A stretch of DNA of 64,000 nt from Loripinus fragilis. Its lineage: Eukaryota; Mollusca; Bivalvia; Lucinida; Lucinidae. Below are positions 62,067 to 64,000 of the stretch, piece by piece. The first letter of the stretch is position 1. Every line of letters starts with the position of its first letter. A model generated the notes under the pieces. It made no database searches. It saw nothing but the letters and a program-made list of their open reading frames with translations, and had not been told where the DNA came from. Both the position numbers and the translations under genes were made by a program. The DNA is taken from positions 33,019,601 through 33,083,600 of the forward strand of contig OZ026521.1 of NCBI GenBank assembly GCA_964019695.1, given 5' to 3'.

Positions 62067-63527
62067 TCACACACACAGTTACGTTCTTTGACGGAGAGTT
62101 ACGGATCAAACCGCAGTCGTCCGCAGAAAAATTGAGGGCGTGGCCTAATTTCCTGAGGCGCAGTTACCTATAGTTGCGGGTAGTTACGGATGGTTGAGGA
62201 TAAATGCGAACGTCAACAGTTAGATGCGTTACTTTGAACCTACACATTGCGGACAGATACCAATAGATACGGACTACTTCCCTTACATTACCTTCTTTTA
62301 CCTTTAGATACGAGTACATGCGATTAGATACCTACAGATGCGGACTGTTACGTATGCCAACTCCAGCATCCAGCATCATCTCAGCATATTATGAAGTGTT
62401 ATACACGCATTCACCATGATCTCTACATTCTGCGGCTCTTGTCGCGGGGGGGGGGGGAGTTGTGAGTAGGCAGTCCCAGCGATTGGCCAGTATGCAAAAG
62501 GCATTCTCAAAGCATCCTCTGCCGTGAGAAAGGCAATAATAAACGACCCACTCGTTCTGTTCCAGAGGGTGCTGCAGCGAACGACTTTGAGAGCAAATGC
62601 GTTGTCCCCGATTATGAAATACGGTATGGGCCGTTCGTCACCTGGCAGAGGTTCCAGTTGTGAGATATCGATGGAGTTAAAAAGAGCACAATCGAATGGT
62701 ACCCCTTAAGTTGAGGAACTGGGACCCTTCATTGGCAGGACACCGTATGCGAATGTGCTTGCCATCCAAGGCACCTAGTACATAATGAAAATTTCATCGG
62801 CTGGAGTAGCTTGCAGCAATCTCCTTCCACCCTTCAGCTGTCATTGGGTTGCTGACCACTTCATCGCCATACTCATTCATGTTGGACTGGCTAAGTCTCA
62901 GCATATGCAGTCTTTGTTCATTATTCATGGCTGTAAAACTGATAACTGATTTGATCTCAATACTTAACAATAAACATATAGTTCTTAAAACCTTCCCAGA
63001 ATGCTATATACATGATTATCGAACGAAAGAGGTCGTAACAATACGTATTTATCAATATTCGAAAGCAACTATTGATCTGCATAAATAGGTATCTGTCCGT
63101 ATTGGAACGCAAGCTCTCCGTGTGAAAACGCTTCTGAAAGTAACCGTCCGTAACAATTCGCTGAACGAGATCGTAACTTACCGTTACTAAAGGTAACGAT
63201 CCGAATAAAACCGTATCAGTTAGCAACTCTGGGTCGTTTGCGGAGTGATAGGTTTTGATACGTTTAGTTACGGATGAGATACGGATAAGATACGTATACT
63301 TACGTATGAATGCCTAGAGTTACGTATTATTGCGTTTTGTTCATCCGCAGAACTTTTTTGATATTTTTCAAAATTTTGGCGCGGATGGAACGACTCTTGC
63401 GGATAAGATACGAACTGTTACGGACTCTGCGGATGATATACGTATAGTTACGAATAGTTACGGAATGCACGGATCGTTGCGGACGGGCTTTACGTATCAT
63501 CCGCAGAGTCCGTAAGTGTGTGTGTGA
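62067..63527. mobile_element. Harbinger-like transposon with degenerate transposase
   Basis: Ends GCCCCAGTCACACACACA (62060) and GTAAGTGTGTGTGTGA (63527). Terminal zones (62075-62360 and 63180-63510) are filled with words such as TTACGGA, GCGGATA, GATACGTA and GATAGTTACG on both strands. The transposase remnant is on the minus strand at 62470-62928. A sister copy lies broken at 50400-54554. Confidence 0.72.
62470..62928 (-). pseudogene. PIF/Harbinger transposase remnant
   Basis: Minus strand from ATG at 62928: MNNEQRLHMLRLSQSNMN, VVSNPMTAEGWKEIAASYSSR, an in-frame TGA where Trp is expected, then NFHYVLGALDGKHIRIRCP (first catalytic Asp in ALDGKH) and NEGSQFLN. A central part is deleted. LEPLPGDERPIPYFIIGDNAF (second Asp) and, in another frame, FENAFCILANRWD (third acid) follow. 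The order and spacing of the three acidic blocks identify a DDE_Tnp_4-type transposase. It is dead: one stop, at least one frameshift and an internal deletion. It partners with the element ends at 62067 and 63527. Confidence 0.8.
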
Positions 63528-63614
63528 ATTTTGATCTTTTAATTTTAGAAATAAAGTTTCTATTTTTCAAGAATACAGCAGAAATCCTCTAATTCAGGTA
63601 AATTTTTTTACCAT

Positions 63615-63860
63615 TTTCGTTGCCCTTTCCCAGCAGTTGACCACAAGGCATCAACAAGCAGACGTGCATGAAAGCACAACAAAACAAGATAGAAATAACA
63701 TAAATGATCCACAAAAGAAGCACGGCCTTGGAACGGTCAGTAAAAATATTTTACTGGAGGGCTTTTAAAAACCGGTTTAACGGTGCACCAACATCACCCT
63801 TAGTTAAGATGTGGATCAAGACACATAGATGTTTGGTTTGTATGAAAGACCCCTACATTA
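63615..63860. repeat. Dispersed repeat CCCTTTCCCAGCAGTTGA
   Basis: Inverted relative to 28570-28830; shares CGGTGCACCAACATCACCC and AGTAAAAATATTTTACTGG. Confidence 0.6.
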
Positions 63861-63953
63861 TCAAAGCATCATCTCCATGTCCATTTACCTCTGTATTAAA
63901 GTTCCGATGATTTTTTCTCATTAACAGTGTCATCTTTTGACTCTACCTTTCAG

Positions 63954-63983
63954 ACTGACTCTGAAAATAAGACCCCACCACCG
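63954..63983 (+). CDS. Candidate 30-nt micro-exon
   Basis: Between the strong acceptor CTCTACCTTTCAG and GTAAAG: TDSENKTPPP, phase 0 to phase 0, with one N-glycosylation sequon (NKT). It may continue the gene of 58811-58873 beyond the window. Size and lack of homology keep confidence low. Confidence 0.3.
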
Positions 63984-64000
63984 GTAAAGATATTATCTCA

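Noticed and set aside
1..64000. CRISPR-like arrays, bacterial operons or prophage
   Set aside because: Tandem arrays here have no spacer structure and coding regions are spliced; nothing prokaryotic is present.

Overview
This is a gene-sparse, AT-rich, intron-rich animal genome. GT/AG-bounded exons of 30 to 305 nt are separated by introns of 0.5 to 6 kb packed with short inverted-repeat elements, tRNA-derived SINEs, tandem arrays, a Penelope-like retroelement tail, a LINE ORF1 and Harbinger transposase debris. A marine or freshwater bivalve mollusc is my best guess. It rests on the repeat style and is inference, not proof.

Left half (4551-31642, + strand): the 3' part of one large gene. Ten exons join in a single consistent frame (mostly phase 1) into 605 residues of a divergent cadherin-like type I membrane protein: the end of one cadherin-like domain, four more domains, one transmembrane helix and a cytoplasmic tail of about 70 residues. 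Exons 1-3 (4551, 5681, 11950) and exons 7-9 (23072, 25790, 29160) are paralogous. The first two pairs have identical lengths (146 and 190 nt) and phases, so the ectodomain grew by duplication of a multi-exon block about 18.5 kb long. The last exon has two extra upstream copies (30202, 30769) in tandem units of about 568 bp. Both keep the acceptor and frame but stop right after the hydrophobic stretch, so they could make tail-less or GPI-type isoforms. The 5' part of the gene is not visible here. The end of the coding sequence is the first unit of a minisatellite of about 55 bp that runs on through the 3' UTR.

Middle (36.0-44.8 kb, - strand): five well-supported exons, plus one doubtful terminal exon, encode the C-terminal part of an MCMDC2-like protein (MCM domain-containing 2). 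Its introns hold MITEs that abut splice sites, a 30-bp satellite bounded by 21-bp inverted repeats, and a tandem array of about 160 bp. Upstream (5') exons were not found.

Right half (45-64 kb): mostly transposable-element wreckage, with a few isolated exon-like segments on the + strand (45720, 47197, 58811, 63954) and two unrecognised - strand ORFs beside a MITE. Notable elements are a 2.4-kb foldback element with terminal inverted repeats of about 600 bp, apparently nested with a second TIR element inside a Harbinger-like copy; a second Harbinger-like copy with degenerate DDE transposase (62067-63527); a LINE ORF1 frameshifted by a 17-nt duplication; and a cluster of tRNA-like sequences.

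The most unusual theme is a set of TIR elements whose whole interior is filled with one short element-specific motif (GGAGCCTAT, GCGAAYA, ATATCCC, GAATAGTGAATAATG, TACGGATRM), next to a compact hairpin family of about 68 bp with eleven copies.
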